From GCA-2687025 sp964473525 (GTDB taxonomy: Bacteria > Poribacteria > WGA-4E > GCA-2687025): 64,000 bases of DNA. The DNA lies in the NCBI GenBank assembly GCA_964473525.1, contig CAYYPK010000029.1, positions 1-64,000 on the forward strand, read 5' to 3'. Every line of letters begins with the position of its first letter. Positions within the stretch are counted from its first letter, which is position 1. Under the pieces are notes generated by a model that saw nothing but the letters and a program-made list of their open reading frames with translations, searched no databases and was not told the origin of the DNA. This document shows positions 25,799 to 35,097 of the stretch, in pieces. The translations under genes and the position numbers were made by a program.

Positions 25799-27028
25799 TC
25801 AGATGACCCCCTCAAGAGCGTCGAGCAGACGACCCACTTGCTTGACCCAGGTCCAATCGCGCATGAACTCGGCTGCCTCGGAGGCGCGGCGTTTCGCGGC
25901 CTCTCTGTCGGCGTAGACCATCTCCAGTGCGTCGACGATCTCGCCCACGTCTGACTCGCCCCAACCGTCGATGGTGTCGCTTCCCTCTGCGGACGTCACG
26001 GGGGCTTGCGTGTCCAGCGATATGCAGCGCTCGGGGTCGATAAGATCGAGATGACCGGTGTTTGCGGAGAGAATCACCGGCACGCCGCTGGCCATGCATT
26101 CCATCGCCACAAGGTTGGTGCCGCCTTCACATCGATTGGGAAAGAGCGCCACATCCGCCTGACGAATCGTCCGCCCTACGAGGTAATTGGGGAGGATGCC
26201 GAGGTCGACGTACGAGCCTGTCGGAACGCCGTTGTCGGTAAGCCATTTGGCGAGGCGTAGCCCCCTCGCGCCCGCAGGTTCTGGAGGCCGGTCGATGTGT
26301 CCCTTCTCGAGCATCGCCTTCGCGAGTGGCTTCGTCGATAGGTTCTGCCACGACACGGCGAGCAACGCGTCCGGGCGCCGCGCGTGGAAGATGCGGAAGG
26401 CCGCGATCACGATATCCTGTGCCTTCCTGTACTCCAGCTTGCCACCGGAGAAGATCACGAACCTGTCGCCAAACGTGTTGTCACGCGGTCCTGGACAGAA
26501 CAGCTGGGGGTCGATGCCCTGACGTGCAAGTTTGACGTTGGGGATCCCAAAGTTCCGTAGCAGGTCAGCGTTCCACGTCGACCCCGCGACGATGGCGGCG
26601 TAGTCCGCCGCCCGTTTGACGGCGCCGGCGCGCGCTGGAGGTGTCTCCATGAACACGACGCCGATGTCGGGCGATCCCGCGATCGACATCGGTTCATCCT
26701 CGCCGTCGGGCCCGAGCTGGTTGAGGCGCGTAAGGTGGTTGCCGAGGGGGTGCAGCACAGGGAAGGGACAGACGACCTTCCGGCCGGCGGCGTCCCCGAT
26801 CAGCCTTGCGAATTCGCGATACTGCGCGGCTGCGGCTTCGACGACGGCTCCGTGTGGGGCGTAGCCGGATCCAGAGCCGACAGGGGACGCGAGGGACACC
26901 GGCGAGAACCGTCCGTCGGCGGCCATCGCCATGGCCAGGTTCATCCCGTAGACACCCCAGCCGGTAACAGGGCTGAGGCGCCATCCAATACCCAGCGGGG
27001 GGTTAGCAGCCGTCGGCTGGACGCCCAT
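25799..27028 (-). CDS. GT4-type glycosyltransferase
   Basis: A 409-residue GT-B enzyme: an N-terminal donor-free domain (SPVTGWGVYGMNLAMAM), then RFVIFSGGKLEYRKAQDIVI, YVDLGILPNYLVGRTIRQAD, and the GT4 signature FPNRCEGGTNLVAMECMASG with the donor-binding EGG...E. It probably transfers a sugar from a nucleotide donor to a surface glycan or lipid. GGAG lies 5 nt before the ATG at 27028. It is downstream of the methyltransferase gene on the same strand (75-bp gap), forming a two-gene module bounded by oxidoreductase remnants. Confidence 0.85.
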   Translation of the reverse strand: MGVQPTAANPPLGIGWRLSPVTGWGVYGMNLAMAMAADGRFSPVSLASPVGSGSGYAPHGAVVEAAAAQYREFARLIGDAAGRKVVCPFPVLHPLGNHLTRLNQLGPDGEDEPMSIAGSPDIGVVFMETPPARAGAVKRAADYAAIVAGSTWNADLLRNFGIPNVKLARQGIDPQLFCPGPRDNTFGDRFVIFSGGKLEYRKAQDIVIAAFRIFHARRPDALLAVSWQNLSTKPLAKAMLEKGHIDRPPEPAGARGLRLAKWLTDNGVPTGSYVDLGILPNYLVGRTIRQADVALFPNRCEGGTNLVAMECMASGVPVILSANTGHLDLIDPERCISLDTQAPVTSAEGSDTIDGWGESDVGEIVDALEMVYADREAAKRRASEAAEFMRDWTWVKQVGRLLDALEGVI

Positions 27029-27103
27029 CGCGTCTCCATGTTCGGCAAAGCGGTAGACCACCGGTGCGCGGGCCAGAGAACTGCCCAACGTGCCGACATG
27101 ATT

Positions 27104-27706
27104 TCAGGCGACTGGCTTTCTCACAACCCACGAGATGAACGGCCCCTCTTCACGCGTGGTTAGCACGGGCAACCCTAGCGCGCCGAAGAACTGATCGACG
27201 GCGGTCTTAACGCCGAACACGCCGAACTGCGGTAACACCCCATCGAGGTAGTCGTGCCCAGAGACGATGCCGCCAGGGCGCACCTTGGGGTACCACAGTT
27301 CGATATCCTCCCGGATGCCGGCGAGGTCGTGACGCGCGTCGAGGTACGCGAAGTCGAGCTGACCATCGTCGATCCTTGTACTCGCTTCGTCGGACATCAG
27401 CCGCCAGATGGCGCTGCGGTCTCGATAGCGCGCCAGTCGCGCGATCGTCCTCCGATAGAACAGGTCGTGGTGCTTCTGGGCGAGGTTGGCGACATCCGCG
27501 TACTGCGACGGATCCTGCCGTAGCCACGGGTCGACCGAATACAGCATCCTTCCCTGCCAATGCTCGAGAATATGCGCCGAGAACCTGCCCTCCTGGACGC
27601 CGACCTCGACTCCCTCGCCAAGCAGTCCAAGGGCGTTTAGCAGCATCGGCAGCCCCTCGCGAGTCGCGAGGTAGTCCGACATCTGAACGGGATCTGTCTG
27701 AGCCAT
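27104..27706 (-). CDS. class I SAM-dependent methyltransferase (Methyltransf_24-like)
   Basis: Motifs: GVEVGVQEGRFSAHIL (SAM-binding loop with E/G residues), MLYSVDPWL, LDFAYLDARHDLAGI with the family Asp/His, and GGIVSGHDYLDG. These are typical of methyltransferases acting on sugars in glycan or antibiotic biosynthesis. Paired with the glycosyltransferase downstream, it may modify a surface polysaccharide. Confidence 0.83.
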   Translation of the reverse strand: MAQTDPVQMSDYLATREGLPMLLNALGLLGEGVEVGVQEGRFSAHILEHWQGRMLYSVDPWLRQDPSQYADVANLAQKHHDLFYRRTIARLARYRDRSAIWRLMSDEASTRIDDGQLDFAYLDARHDLAGIREDIELWYPKVRPGGIVSGHDYLDGVLPQFGVFGVKTAVDQFFGALGLPVLTTREEGPFISWVVRKPVA

Positions 27707-27754
27707 CTGCGGATCCCTATCGCGGAGAACGCGTGTCGTTCGTGGAGTTGCGGG

Positions 27755-27876
27755 GCACTGCTACACCGCCCCGTCCTCGCCGACTCGTACGCCGCCACGA
27801 GAACCACCATCGGCCCGCGGCTACCTCGACCGTTGTAACACGGTGGGCGGCATCCGTCGATGGGATGTAGCAGTGC
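27755..27876 (-). pseudogene. second Gfo/Idh 3'-end remnant, flanked by an 11-bp inverted repeat
   Basis: The minus strand reads NGRGSRGPMVVLVAAYESARTG, matching the C-terminus of the intact oxidoreductase at 35098. Bases 27772-27835 are about 84% identical to that gene without gaps. The remnant is bounded by GCACTGCTACA (27755-27765) and its reverse complement TGTAGCAGTGC (27866-27876), which could be terminal repeats of a small element. Nothing else coding is seen in 27707-27942. Confidence 0.6.
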
Positions 27877-27942
27877 ACACCGGCTCGACTCGACGGCCTT
27901 CGGCGCCCGCCCCTGCTCCTTGACCGATGTCTGGTGTTGGCT

Positions 27943-28920
27943 CTAGCCGTGGTCTTGGACGGCAACGGTCAAGGAGCGGAACATGTCCTCCTGCTCCGCC
28001 TCCATCCGCGTCTGAGCCAGGGCGACGTAGTCCGCGCTGATCTCGTACCCAACGCTGTTTCGTCCCCACCGACTCGCCGCGACGTTCGTCGTGCCGCTTC
28101 CCATGAACGGGTCAAGGACCGTATCGCCGACGAAGCTGAACATGCGGATGAGCCGCTCCGCCAGCTCGACGGGGTATGGAGCGGGGTGCGCCTTCGTGGA
28201 TGCGCCGGGCATGTCCCATATCTGGCGGAACCAGGCCGCGTGGTTCTCCGCCGAGATGACGCTGAGCAGTCGGGCCGCGGGCTCCGGCGTGCGGTAAGCC
28301 TTCGGCTTGCGCTGCATCAGGATGTACTCGAGGTCGTTCTTGATGACCGCGTTCGGCTCGAAAGGCTTGCCCAGGAAGCTCCCGCCGTTCTGGACCTCCA
28401 GCGTCGCGTTGGCGATCTTGTGCCAGAGGATGGGATTCAGGTTCTCGTAGCCCATCACCCGGCAGCGTTCCTGTATGGACGCGTGCAGAGGCACTACCTG
28501 GTGCCGACCGTGTTCGCGTCGCGACAGGCACACGTCACCCACGACGATGATGAGCCGCCCGCCTTCGACCAGCACACGCTGGCAGTGGCGCCAGACGTGG
28601 TCCAGTTCGCCGAGGAACTCCTCGTAGTCTCCCATGGCCCCGAGTTGCCCGTCCGTGTCGCCGTAGTCCTTGAGGGTCCAATAGGGCGGCGAGGTGACTA
28701 CAAGGTGCACGCTGCCGTCGGCGATGCCGTCCAGCTTGCGTGCGTCGCCCAGGACGAGGTCGTGCGTTGTTGGGACGGATCGGGCGCCCAGCTCGATTGC
28801 CTGGGCAGCGCGAGAGTCCTTCGCGAGCGATGGGATGAGTGTCTTCAGGCCCGTCAGGTCAACATCACCGACGTAGTTGCGCACAGCTTCCAGAAGCGCG
28901 GGCCTCGGTGTGTGCTTCAT
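27943..28920 (-). CDS. DNA methyltransferase, N-4/N-6 family (probable cytosine-N4 type)
   Basis: The catalytic motif TSPPYW (residues 76-81) precedes the SAM-binding VLDPFMGSGTTNVAA, the beta-class order. The TSPPY form is more typical of cytosine-N4 methylases than the DPPY of adenine-N6 enzymes. HLVVTSPPYWTLKDYGDTDG and the WHKIANATLEVQNGG region match enzymes of the pfam01555 type. The ATG at 28920 overlaps the stop of the upstream gene (ATGA). It is the last gene of a five-gene coupled operon. The target sequence is unknown and no separate nuclease gene adjoins it. Confidence 0.88.
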   Translation of the reverse strand: MKHTPRPALLEAVRNYVGDVDLTGLKTLIPSLAKDSRAAQAIELGARSVPTTHDLVLGDARKLDGIADGSVHLVVTSPPYWTLKDYGDTDGQLGAMGDYEEFLGELDHVWRHCQRVLVEGGRLIIVVGDVCLSRREHGRHQVVPLHASIQERCRVMGYENLNPILWHKIANATLEVQNGGSFLGKPFEPNAVIKNDLEYILMQRKPKAYRTPEPAARLLSVISAENHAAWFRQIWDMPGASTKAHPAPYPVELAERLIRMFSFVGDTVLDPFMGSGTTNVAASRWGRNSVGYEISADYVALAQTRMEAEQEDMFRSLTVAVQDHG

Positions 28921-29771
28921 TCGTCCACCAGGTTCTGGGGTATACCTGGCAGATGGCAGTGCGGCCACATCATCTGGCCCGTGGTGTCACGACAGCCCTG
29001 CGATGATGTCCAATGCGCCGCCGTTGCCATTGCATATGGCTTCCAGAATCTTAGTTGCGACTCGAGCACCAAACGACAGTAGGTCGGATCGTCCCGGAGC
29101 ACCTTCGCTATGCACGGTGCGTAGTTAGTGACCACGAAGTCGACGGCAAGCACGGCATCAAGCGGCGGATGTGCGATCCTGGGCGAATCGAGAACGAGTA
29201 TATGGCCTGGCTGCATCAATGCCAACTGCCATAATCTGTGTCCACCGAATTGCATGTGATATCGGGGGTGGATATATGCGCTGCTCGCTCCAGGCACACT
29301 AGCGGAGGGCGCGGCCGCGCCCAGTGGAGGGTCACTGTCCAGATGCCACGCGCTACGGTACGTAGTGCCGTCCCGGTCCTTGCCATCGACATCCAACTGC
29401 ACAAGGAGACTCAGGAGAGGATCGTTGCCAGCGGCGGCGTCATCGCACATGCCTCTCAGCTGCACGCCGAGGATCACGCGCTCAGCCACCACGGTCGCGA
29501 GGTGCTGGTGTGTCGGTGCCGGCGGACCGGCCTGACCCCCAAGGCGTGCCGCGTATCGCTTCGGATCCAGGTATAGGGTCAGCCCGTGCGCATCGTATCC
29601 CCAGGTACCCCGGCCGCCCGGTTCAGAGTGCTCGCATCCGGCTGCGGCGCCAGAGACTGGGGACACGTCGTCGGTTAAGGCGTATTCCCTCAGGATACCC
29701 TGTAGCTGGCGAAGCTCGCTGGCCCGCGCGCGGCGGAATCGCTTGGACCTGGCTTGGCTCACCTGCCTCAT
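28917..29771 (-). CDS. unrecognised 284-residue protein of the modification/kinase operon
   Basis: I do not recognise this protein. It has no signal peptide or membrane helix. The N-terminal about 30 residues are basic and helical; the core contains many His and Asp residues: AWHLDSDPPL (about 142-150), IHPRYHMQFGGHRLW (about 167-181) and LVLDSPRIAHPPLDAVLAVD (about 193-212). These could bind a metal, as in a cupin-like oxygenase or a nuclease, but the spacing fits no family I know. It overlaps both neighbours by ATGA, so it is probably made in step with the receiver protein and the methyltransferase. Confidence 0.6.
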   Translation of the reverse strand: MRQVSQARSKRFRRARASELRQLQGILREYALTDDVSPVSGAAAGCEHSEPGGRGTWGYDAHGLTLYLDPKRYAARLGGQAGPPAPTHQHLATVVAERVILGVQLRGMCDDAAAGNDPLLSLLVQLDVDGKDRDGTTYRSAWHLDSDPPLGAAAPSASVPGASSAYIHPRYHMQFGGHRLWQLALMQPGHILVLDSPRIAHPPLDAVLAVDFVVTNYAPCIAKVLRDDPTYCRLVLESQLRFWKPYAMATAAHWTSSQGCRDTTGQMMWPHCHLPGIPQNLVDE

Positions 29772-30973
29772 TCGGCCCCGTCCAGACGGTGCTGCTCCGC
29801 AGGATCGATCCGAACGCGCACTAGTTCCGTCAGTCCATCAACGTACCCCCTCTGGATCTCCTGATTCAGCAACGCGTGTTCCGTAGCGTAGCTCGTATCG
29901 TGCCACGCCTGCCGGGACGTCGCCAGGGCATAGCCGTCAACGGGATCCAGTGGTCGCTCGGACGCTAAGCATACCGCCCAGTAGCACTCACTGGTGGCAC
30001 CCGTCACACCGGCCGCCTGCTCCAACTCCACATCGGGGAACAGCGCGCGGAGGAGCTTCAGGCGCTCGCTTGCTGGCGTGATCCGAAGCGGCCGTTCCCC
30101 GCCGAGACTGGCCCACCACGTGCTGACGAGGTAGCCCCACCAGCGTGGCCAACCGTCCGCAAACGGCCCACAGTATCGGGCCGCAGTCAACTCTCCAATG
30201 AGGTGGTCCAGTCCGGCGCAAGTAGAGGCAACGCCCAGGCGGGCCGCCAAGACGCGGCGGTCGATAAGAGGGCCTACTGCTTCGAGCAGCTCTCTCAAAA
30301 CAAAGCGTGCGTATTCGGCGGTGCGGATTGGGGGAAGCACCTCGCCGTCCTGCGGCCTGCCTGGTTCCGGGTCGAAGTGCCCGAGCAGGCGCGGGTCGAC
30401 GAAGCTGGGCCGTTCGTCAAACCCGAGCACGCGATGAAGCGGCGGGCGCTCATCCGCAGCCAAGACGCCGCTGATCGCTCTATAACCTGACGCCAACGCT
30501 TGCAGCTTGCGCGCGATCGTGCCCGCATGCCCGCCCTCAATGTCCTCCTTCGCGCACGCAAGGTCAAACAGCGCGTGCGACGCCACGTCGCGCTCGTAAA
30601 GCTGCCTCAGGTTAGTAGCGGTGGACCACAGGACGATTGGCATACTGTCCGGCACTTGCTTCCCGCCGCGGGCGGTGTGTATAAGCTGGGCATGCGCCCG
30701 CCCATCGGTAGGCGATGGGGTTGCGCCGTCAGCACGGGCGTCCCAGTTCGTAAGGGCTAAATCCAGAATCACGCCGTCGATGCCGCCGCGTGCCCTGTCG
30801 TCGCCAAGCCATTTGACCATCTCGTCATACGTGCGCACGCGCGGTAGCGGCGTGACTCTCACCCCCAGGCGACTCGCCTCAATAGCACGGATGTACCGCC
30901 GCGCATCACGTTCAGGCCGACCATTGGCGGATTCGAGTTCATCGTCAAGATATGCGTAAATCACCGGCTGCAC
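29768..30973 (-). CDS. receiver-domain protein with large C-terminal domain
   Basis: The N-terminal about 145 residues have the receiver pocket: the acidic pair in YLDDE (D10, D11), a phospho-acceptor candidate D71 in GVILDLALTN, S117/T118 in LWSTAT, and K142 in ACAKEDI. The rest (about 250 residues) is not a DNA-binding output I recognise; it contains RRVLAARLGVASTCAGLDHL, which looks helix-turn-helix-like, and a Trp-rich stretch. The start is a GTG overlapping the kinase stop (taGTG), so it is the probable phosphorylation partner of that kinase. Confidence 0.72.
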   Translation of the reverse strand: MQPVIYAYLDDELESANGRPERDARRYIRAIEASRLGVRVTPLPRVRTYDEMVKWLGDDRARGGIDGVILDLALTNWDARADGATPSPTDGRAHAQLIHTARGGKQVPDSMPIVLWSTATNLRQLYERDVASHALFDLACAKEDIEGGHAGTIARKLQALASGYRAISGVLAADERPPLHRVLGFDERPSFVDPRLLGHFDPEPGRPQDGEVLPPIRTAEYARFVLRELLEAVGPLIDRRVLAARLGVASTCAGLDHLIGELTAARYCGPFADGWPRWWGYLVSTWWASLGGERPLRITPASERLKLLRALFPDVELEQAAGVTGATSECYWAVCLASERPLDPVDGYALATSRQAWHDTSYATEHALLNQEIQRGYVDGLTELVRVRIDPAEQHRLDGAE

Positions 30974-33282
30974 TAGACCGTGTCCTCCGGTACAATCACG
31001 CGGAAGCAGGTCGCGTATTCGTCAGTCGGCGGGTCGACCAGCGTGACATCGCCTCCCCGAGCCCGCAGGATATCTCGCACCAACTTCAGCCCAAGGCCAG
31101 ACCCCAACAGGTCATCTGCCTGCGGGAGAAACGCGCCGATCGGCGCGGATGTGGTGAATAACGCGTCGAAGATGCGGCTACGGTTCTTCTCCGGGATTCC
31201 GTCGCCGTTGTCTGCGAAGTCGACGAACACATTCCCGTCAGCCTTGCCCGCGCGAAGCAGAATAGCCCCCGCACTCCCTCGCTCGGCCGCGCGCCGGTGT
31301 ATTGCCTTGATGCTGTTCGTGAGTAAGTTATGCAGGATGGAGGTCCATTCCACGTAGTGCATGGGGCAGGTCTGCAGACTGCGGGCGCCAAACTCGGGGC
31401 CATGTACCTCGATCCCTCGCCGCTGCAATGACTGCCGACTCTCCGTCACGAAGTCGTTGACGACCATACGGAGATTCAGCGGTCGCAGTTCGCGTGAGCT
31501 TTGCTCGGAAACGGAGAACTCGAAGTATCTGAGATACTGACGGGCTGATTCGACTTGCTGGCGTAACCCGCCCAATAGCTCCAGGATCGAGTCCCCCACG
31601 TCCTCGTGGTCCTGTAGCTCGGTGATCCTCCAGTCGAGGCCGCCAAGCACTGGCCGCACTTCGTGGACGAATTCGCCTATGGCCAGACCAAGCGCGGCGA
31701 ACACGCGGAGAAGTTCATTCTCCTCGAGTATTCGGTCGCTAGCCTTGCGCTGCATGTCGACGACTTCGGTCAACTCGTCCCGTGTCTCACGGACAGCGAG
31801 AGCGAACTCGGTGTGGCCTGCCTTGTCTAGCGTATCGGCCTGCGTATTCAGGTGTCGCGCAAGCCGCCCGAGCGCTACGTTCGCCTGCGCCATTGCCACT
31901 CCCGGGTCTTGCGACTGCTCCTCCTCGAGTTTCCGGCGGACCGAGGTGATTCGCCGGACAGCCTGGTCGAGGACCGTAAGCGCAAACCACTGGAGGCTGT
32001 GCGAAGCGTCCGTTTCGGTCAGACCCTCGCGGCTGGAGGTCTCCTCGAACCACCTGCGGCTCGGGTCATCGATCTCTACCCGCCCAACAAAGTTGATAGT
32101 GCCGAATGCCTCCAGAATGCTTCGACTTCTAGATGTCGCGTCGATGTCAAGCCAATCATCGCCTCTCTCGCCGTACGGGAGCACCCGAAAGCCGGTATGG
32201 TAGAGGCGCATCCCCCCGTTGGTGTCGCAATAGTCTTTCACCGCGGCCACGTGTGGTCGGGACACCGCCTTCCCGCCATGTACAAAGTAGTAGCAGTGAA
32301 GGCGCGCGGCGCTCTTCGCCAGTTCCGACAGATCTCTGCCCTCGACCAGTTCGTCGGGGAGCGGCTCGTCCATGACCGTGACGGGCGCGTGTGATTTGTG
32401 ACCCACCACCGACCACTGTACGTGACCATCTTCCGTTACGCGGCCGCTGATCTCGGCCAGGGCGTGTGGTAGCACCTGCGTCTTCTGATCCTCAATCAAC
32501 ACGTCTGCCCCAGCTCCGCGCAGCACATGGACATCGAATGCGGCATGTTCATCAGGCACGCTGTAGGGTACCGCTAGCTTTGTCGGGGGCAGGGGCGAGC
32601 GAAGGAGCCCTACGACATGGCGATATGTGCGCTTGCACTCTTCGTCTGACCATGCATCCCGAAGATCGTCAATGAACAGCGTTGTACCAGGGCCCCGCTC
32701 CTCGTCCACAGTCGTGATTCTGTTCGCAACCGAGGCTAGGTCGCGGCCCGATCGGTATTGGCTCCAATCGACCTCCAGCCGAACGGTGGGATGGCTGGCC
32801 GCCCGGGTGACTACTGTGAGCTTGCCACCCAGCCTCTGCGCGGCGAATCTGCCGATGCCCTTGCGTCCCGCACGCTGGCGACCGAACTTGGGCGACACGG
32901 ACTCGCGCGTCTTGTGATCCGTGGATAGGCGCATGAAGCGGAGGATCAACTCCTCGCGCGTCATTCCCTGGCCGTCGTCGATTACCTCGAGGGTCCCTCC
33001 CGGCCCGTCGACATCCTCGAAGATCACATCGACGCTGGTGGCGTCGGCATCGTAGGCGTTCTTTATCAACTCAGCGACGGCAGTGACGTGCTTGGCGACG
33101 AGTTCCCGCCCGAGGCGATCAATAATCCCAGCGTCCGTCGTGAATCGGGCGGCCTCCGGGTCGGTCGCCGCCAATTCGTTGGCGAGGTCCAACACACGCC
33201 CACGATCAACCTGGTCTTCCGCCAAGGCTTCGGTAAGTTGGGCGGTCAGCTCATTCCCGAGCGCGTCTTTCGTCGCCGCCAT
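30973..33282 (-). CDS. double-GHKL sensor: Hsp90/MORC-like ATPase fused to a histidine kinase
   Basis: The 769 residues carry two ATP-binding modules. The first (about 65-165) is of the HATPase_c_3 type: N box ELIKNAYDAD, G1 DDGQGM, and GRQRAGRKGIGRFAAQRLGG. A central region of about 280 residues resembles the transducer part of such ATPases. The C-terminal part is a histidine kinase: H box GEFVHEVRPVLGGLD with H540, N box HNLLTNSIKA (651-660), G1 DNGDGIP (691-697), G2 GSGLGLKL (727-734). There is no membrane helix, so it senses a cytoplasmic signal. The ATG at 33282 lies 4 nt after the upstream methyltransferase stop. Confidence 0.85.
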   Translation of the reverse strand: MAATKDALGNELTAQLTEALAEDQVDRGRVLDLANELAATDPEAARFTTDAGIIDRLGRELVAKHVTAVAELIKNAYDADATSVDVIFEDVDGPGGTLEVIDDGQGMTREELILRFMRLSTDHKTRESVSPKFGRQRAGRKGIGRFAAQRLGGKLTVVTRAASHPTVRLEVDWSQYRSGRDLASVANRITTVDEERGPGTTLFIDDLRDAWSDEECKRTYRHVVGLLRSPLPPTKLAVPYSVPDEHAAFDVHVLRGAGADVLIEDQKTQVLPHALAEISGRVTEDGHVQWSVVGHKSHAPVTVMDEPLPDELVEGRDLSELAKSAARLHCYYFVHGGKAVSRPHVAAVKDYCDTNGGMRLYHTGFRVLPYGERGDDWLDIDATSRSRSILEAFGTINFVGRVEIDDPSRRWFEETSSREGLTETDASHSLQWFALTVLDQAVRRITSVRRKLEEEQSQDPGVAMAQANVALGRLARHLNTQADTLDKAGHTEFALAVRETRDELTEVVDMQRKASDRILEENELLRVFAALGLAIGEFVHEVRPVLGGLDWRITELQDHEDVGDSILELLGGLRQQVESARQYLRYFEFSVSEQSSRELRPLNLRMVVNDFVTESRQSLQRRGIEVHGPEFGARSLQTCPMHYVEWTSILHNLLTNSIKAIHRRAAERGSAGAILLRAGKADGNVFVDFADNGDGIPEKNRSRIFDALFTTSAPIGAFLPQADDLLGSGLGLKLVRDILRARGGDVTLVDPPTDEYATCFRVIVPEDTV

Positions 33283-33286
33283 CGTC

Positions 33287-34966
33287 TCACTCACGGGTGT
33301 CCAGGTTGCGTCCCAAGCGACGTGATTGCGCCTCAGCCAACGCGATGCCAAGACGGCGCACAACGGCCTTTCGCGCCTGCGTGGCCAAGTCCCTCAGCAC
33401 GAAATCGTCCGCAAGCCTCCGCGCAGACTGTGCGTTTCCGCGTTCGAGTTCGCGCGTTACACGCATGAAGGTGTCCCGAGTGTGCGGGCCATCCGCGTTC
33501 GGTGTCAAGACCAACTCAATACGTTTGGCTTCTGAAGGTTCGTGCTTCAGCACACCAGCGCCATACGTGCGCCCAACGAGTTCGGCAGAGAGCTGGCTGA
33601 ACGTGCTCAGCAGCGAAATCGCGATCTGCTGCTGACGGTCGCGGGTATCGCGCAGGAAGCGAACGTGATGAATGTTGTTCAGCGACGTCGTCCGCGCTCG
33701 ATTCAGGATGAGACGTGGCCCATAGGTACGCATGTAGGGAAGGAACGCATCAGGTGGCGGAGGCGCCCCGACATCGTACCACGGCTCTCGCTTACGGAAT
33801 GTGCTGTTCGTCGTCCGGCCTTCAACTGGGTATGTCGCCAGGTAGCGGGAAACGGCCTCGTTGACGTCGCCGCCCCCGGTGTCTATCAGAAGCGCTCGAA
33901 GGGAGGCCCTGCGTGCCGCGGACAGATGCGACGGGCACACCCGAATGCCCGCAGCCCATTCGCTCCGCGCGAGGATTGGCGTGAGCACGGATTCTTGCAG
34001 ACCGAAGCCATTCACGGTTTCCTGGCTGACGACGAAGAAGCGATTCGCCCCGGTGACGATACCGATGCTGACCTGGGCGATCACGCCCAACTCCGTGATG
34101 GGGCACACGTCTCGGACGCTCTGCGAAGCAGCGTGTGCTTGCGTGTCGCTCGGAGGTCCTGACAACCCTCGCCTCCCCGTAGCGTCCGACCAGGAGTCGA
34201 TAGTCTCGCGAACGCCCCGAACGGTTGGGGAATATGTCGCCTCCATCTTGCCACCCTCCCCAGTGATTCCCCACCCGTCCGCCAGCAGGACCACAGTTTT
34301 CTCGTCAGCGGCCTGGGACATGAATAGCCGCTCACCTACGGAGATCGACAGACTACTTTGGAAGCGCTGGGCGATGGCTTTGCGCAACGCTGTCGCATAG
34401 TCTGCGTGCAGGAAGCTCGCTGGTAGCACCCATGCCATGCGGCCCCCGGGTCGGAGGAATCTCAGGCTACGCACCAGGAAATACGCCCACAGGCTCGCCC
34501 TGCGTGATAGCTGTACGTCGGCGTCGGCGACGGATGCCGCCGCAACGGTCTTCTGGAGGCGTGTCATGCGATGGTGAGATACGTAGGGAGGGTTGGAGAC
34601 GATCGCGTCGAACGCGGCAATCGAGTAGTCCGCAGGCTGAGTCGTGAGGAAATCCCGCAGGAGGAATTGCTCTCCCTCACGGGCGGATGGGAAGTCCGTC
34701 TCCAGGTATTTCGTGAACGCTCCAGGATCGACGTCACACCCGCACAGTTGCGAGACAGGGTCTGGGGCGCCAAGCGCAGCAAGCCGATCGCGCGCCGAGT
34801 TGAGGAAAGCGCACGCGCCGAAACAAGGCTCAAGGACAACGTCCTGGGGCGATTGAATCGCCCAGTTGCACAGCACGTCTGCCAGGCCGCTCGGAGTGTA
34901 GTATGCACCTAGCTGCCTGCGGCCCGGTTGCATGTGGTCGCTCACGGTCTGCGCCAGTTCGTACAT
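33287..34966 (-). CDS. Eco57I-type adenine-N6 DNA methyltransferase
   Basis: Gamma-class motif order: YYTPSGLADVLCNW at the front, SAM loop EPCFGACAFL (46-55, where Gly is more usual than Cys at the third position), and catalytic NPPY at 125-128 (FDAIVSNPPYVSHHR). A long C-terminal part resembles target-recognition regions of Eco57I/TaqI-like enzymes. No nuclease domain is evident at either end, so it is a modification subunit or a solitary methylase. It is the first gene of the five-gene operon. Only 130 bp separate its start from the oxidoreductase gene. Confidence 0.85.
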   Translation of the reverse strand: MYELAQTVSDHMQPGRRQLGAYYTPSGLADVLCNWAIQSPQDVVLEPCFGACAFLNSARDRLAALGAPDPVSQLCGCDVDPGAFTKYLETDFPSAREGEQFLLRDFLTTQPADYSIAAFDAIVSNPPYVSHHRMTRLQKTVAAASVADADVQLSRRASLWAYFLVRSLRFLRPGGRMAWVLPASFLHADYATALRKAIAQRFQSSLSISVGERLFMSQAADEKTVVLLADGWGITGEGGKMEATYSPTVRGVRETIDSWSDATGRRGLSGPPSDTQAHAASQSVRDVCPITELGVIAQVSIGIVTGANRFFVVSQETVNGFGLQESVLTPILARSEWAAGIRVCPSHLSAARRASLRALLIDTGGGDVNEAVSRYLATYPVEGRTTNSTFRKREPWYDVGAPPPPDAFLPYMRTYGPRLILNRARTTSLNNIHHVRFLRDTRDRQQQIAISLLSTFSQLSAELVGRTYGAGVLKHEPSEAKRIELVLTPNADGPHTRDTFMRVTRELERGNAQSARRLADDFVLRDLATQARKAVVRRLGIALAEAQSRRLGRNLDTRE

Positions 34967-35097
34967 GTATATCCCAGCATCACCTGGGCCAGGCCCTGTT
35001 CACCACGAGTCTCAATCTGCTACATCTTACGTGGTGTACCCCTCGCTCGTTGCCGTCTCCAGGGTGCGAGGCAGGGCGGTGCCACTCGTGGAGGCAG

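Noticed and set aside
27943..34966. Assignment to Detocs, Dnd or a Z1/HATPase defence system
   Set aside because: The phosphorelay lacks the PNP-type effector of Detocs, there are no Dnd genes, and no Z1 helicase or PLD nuclease is present.
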